A stretch of 5,474 bases of DNA from contig JAGWMT010000226.1 in the NCBI GenBank assembly GCA_028871595.1, positions 1-5,474 on the forward strand. The letters run 5' to 3'. The position numbers and the translations under genes were made by a program. The DNA is from Elusimicrobiota bacterium. GTDB taxonomy: Bacteria; Elusimicrobiota; Elusimicrobia; UBA1565; UBA9628. The notes beneath the pieces were generated by a model. It was not told the DNA's origin. It did no database searches and saw nothing but the letters and a program-made list of their open reading frames with translations. Position 1 is the first letter of the stretch, and every line of letters begins with the position of its first letter. Of the stretch, positions 4,408-5,474 are shown in pieces.

Positions 4408-5319
4408 GTGGACATCCTGCTTTTCTGTCTTCTGGCCGCCTTCTGGGGCGGCTCTTTCGTCGCCATCAAGTTCGCGGTGCTCGTCTTCCCTCCGGCGTTC
4501 AGCGCCATGCTCCGCGTCGGTCTGGCAGTGGCCGTGCTGGGCGCCCTCTTTCGTTACGAAAAGAGAAACCTGCGCGTGCCTTTCGCCACCCGGCGCCGCA
4601 TGTGGTTGGCGGGCCTGTTCGCTCAGGGCCTTCCTTTCGCGCTCCTGTTCTGGGGGGAGAAGAAGATTTCCCCAGGATTGGCGGGCATCATCAACGGGAC
4701 CGTGCCGATCTGGGCCTTCGTCCTGGGCCTGCTCGGCGGTTCCGGGGAGACCTTCACCGCCCGCAAGACCGTGGGACTGCTTCTGGGATTCGGCGGAATC
4801 GCCGTGATCTGCAGTCCCATGCTGACGTTCGCCGGGACTCGCGCCGAGCTGGCGGGCACGGCGGCGGTGTTCCTGATGGCCATCAGCTACGGCGTGGGCA
4901 CCTTGCTGACCCGCTCTTTGCTGTCGGGCGGGGCGAAGGCCGATTTCCGCGCGAACATCTTCCATCAGCATTGCGCCAGCCTGGCGTTCCTGTTCGCCGT
5001 CTCCGCCGCCGCGGAGCCGTGGCCGTCTTTGGCGGCCGTCCTGGCCGCTCCCGCCGCCATGGTCTCGATCATATACCTGGGCGTGTTCTCCACGGCGATC
5101 GCCTTCATGATCTACTTCCACCTGATCCGCGAGTGGGGCGCCGTGCGCGCCAGCGCGGTGACCTACTTGGCGCCGATCGTGGCGGTATTCTGGGATTACG
5201 TATTTTTCCGGAACGTCCCGGACCGGTTCGAGATCGTCGGCATTTTGGCGGTGCTGTCGGGCGTGGTGCTCCTGCATTCCCCCTCGCCGAAGACGGTCGT
5301 CCCGCCGGACGGAGCCTAA
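4408..5319 (+). CDS. EamA-family (DMT superfamily) inner-membrane transporter
   Basis: This 303-residue protein has the size and ten-helix pattern of drug/metabolite transporters with two EamA repeats. Hydrophobic segments lie at about residues 3-24, 33-48, 64-82, 90-111, 120-138, 147-168, 184-202, 214-236, 243-263 and 271-289. The first repeat begins with the typical AAFWGGSFVAIKFAV and includes PGLAGIINGTVPIWAFVLGL. The second contains YLGVFSTAIAFMIYFHLI and ASAVTYLAPIVAVFWDYVFF, the conserved helix-9 region. Such proteins export metabolites, amino acids or drugs; the substrate cannot be told from sequence. The start is GTG at 4408, 4 bases after the ada stop. No ribosome binding site lies close to it, so translation is probably coupled to ada and the two are likely co-transcribed. 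A large antisense open frame here is a by-product of G/C-rich codon use. Confidence 0.93.
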   Translation: MDILLFCLLAAFWGGSFVAIKFAVLVFPPAFSAMLRVGLAVAVLGALFRYEKRNLRVPFATRRRMWLAGLFAQGLPFALLFWGEKKISPGLAGIINGTVPIWAFVLGLLGGSGETFTARKTVGLLLGFGGIAVICSPMLTFAGTRAELAGTAAVFLMAISYGVGTLLTRSLLSGGAKADFRANIFHQHCASLAFLFAVSAAAEPWPSLAAVLAAPAAMVSIIYLGVFSTAIAFMIYFHLIREWGAVRASAVTYLAPIVAVFWDYVFFRNVPDRFEIVGILAVLSGVVLLHSPSPKTVVPPDGA

Positions 5320-5356
5320 GGTCTTTTGCGGGCGGCGGCGTGGGTCTTTCGACTCT

Positions 5357-5388
5357 CGTCATGCCCGCGTGTGGAGTGTAGAATGACG
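5357..5388. repeat. Inverted repeat in the spacer after the transporter
   Basis: CGTCAT (5357-5362) and ATGACG (5383-5388) form a 6-bp inverted repeat around a 20-base loop beginning GCCCGCG. There is no T-run, so it is not a standard terminator. CGTCAT followed by a C-rich run is reminiscent of short dispersed palindromic elements of bacterial genomes, but the right arm lacks the matching G-run next to the left one. It could be an eroded copy or chance. Nothing else is evident between 5320 and 5382. Confidence 0.25.
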
Positions 5389-5474
5389 GGACCGCCCCTC
5401 ATGAAAACCGTCTTCTTTCTCTTCGTTGCCGTTCTGTCGGCTTCATCCCCCGCGCGGGCGCTCGATTCTTTATC
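5383..5474 (+). CDS. N-terminus of an exported protein (3' end beyond window edge)
   Basis: The last codons encode a signal peptide: MKTVFFLFVAVLSASSPARA then LDSL. It has a lysine, a hydrophobic core and an A-R-A signal peptidase I site. The mature protein is outside the window, so its function is unknown. Two in-frame starts compete. ATG 5383 has a GGAG ribosome binding site at 5373-5376 with 6-base spacing and adds MTGPPL before the signal peptide. ATG 5401 gives a more orthodox signal peptide and sits 17 bases after a -10-like TAGAAT (5379-5384), which has a 4-of-6 -35 (TCGTCA, 5356-5361) at 17-base spacing. That promoter would start at about 5391 and exclude the upstream codon. I annotate the start with the ribosome binding site but hold both open. 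Confidence 0.7.
   Translation, partial: MTGPPLMKTVFFLFVAVLSASSPARALDSL

Noticed and set aside
4093..5277. Long minus-strand open frame of 394 codons antisense to ada and the transporter
   Set aside because: Low-complexity, Arg/Gly/His/Gln-rich product without domains, lying opposite two well-supported genes; typical of G/C-rich antisense frames.
1..5474. CRISPR array, insertion sequence or integrase
   Set aside because: No regularly spaced repeats, transposase or recombinase motifs, or terminal inverted repeats seen on either strand.

Overview
The window comes from a GC-rich bacterium that I cannot place to a phylum. The coding sequences are strongly G/C-biased, but the intergenic stretches at about 830-910, 1370-1420 and 2440-2530 are much richer in A/T. 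Nothing marks it as phage or plasmid. It reads as a chromosomal neighbourhood with an actively eroding middle between intact flanks.

Left block (1-857, minus strand): a Fur-superfamily regulator with a PerR-like iron site but no structural-zinc cysteines (Irr-like in outline) lies directly upstream of a rubrerythrin whose 3' end leaves the window. Each gene has an A/T-rich dyad built from TTAGA/TCTAA half-sites in front of it. The regulator's dyad sits inside the 17-bp spacer of a good sigma-70-type promoter. This looks like an autoregulated iron/peroxide stress unit, with rubrerythrin as the peroxide-reducing effector.

Middle block (about 903-3335): a small unrecognised helical protein on the minus strand diverges from a winged-helix regulator on the plus strand. 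The regulator's promoter carries a 24-bp, almost perfect dyad over its -35. It overlaps an AbiEii-type nucleotidyltransferase gene, giving a toxin-antitoxin-like layout, but that gene has lost its central catalytic stretch and changed frame. Next comes a 182-bp spacer with a stem-loop and a sequence resembling the 3' half of a tRNA-Arg. It is followed by rlmF, the 23S rRNA m6A1618 methyltransferase gene, which has also lost its centre (including the NPPF catalytic motif) and changed frame. Two out-of-frame mid-gene losses and a partial tRNA-like sequence lie within 1.4 kb.

Right block (3348-5474, plus strand): a full-length Ada protein (methyl-phosphotriester acceptor, AraC-type DNA-binding domain and O6-alkylguanine methyltransferase) is followed after 4 bases by a ten-helix EamA/DMT transporter, probably as one transcript. 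The window ends in the first codons of a gene for an exported protein.

The most interesting signals are the two promoters (near 840 and 1400) whose predicted transcription starts fall on the first base of the start codon, implying leaderless mRNAs for two autoregulated repressors; the PerR-like iron site in a zinc-less Fur protein; and the clustered mid-gene losses.
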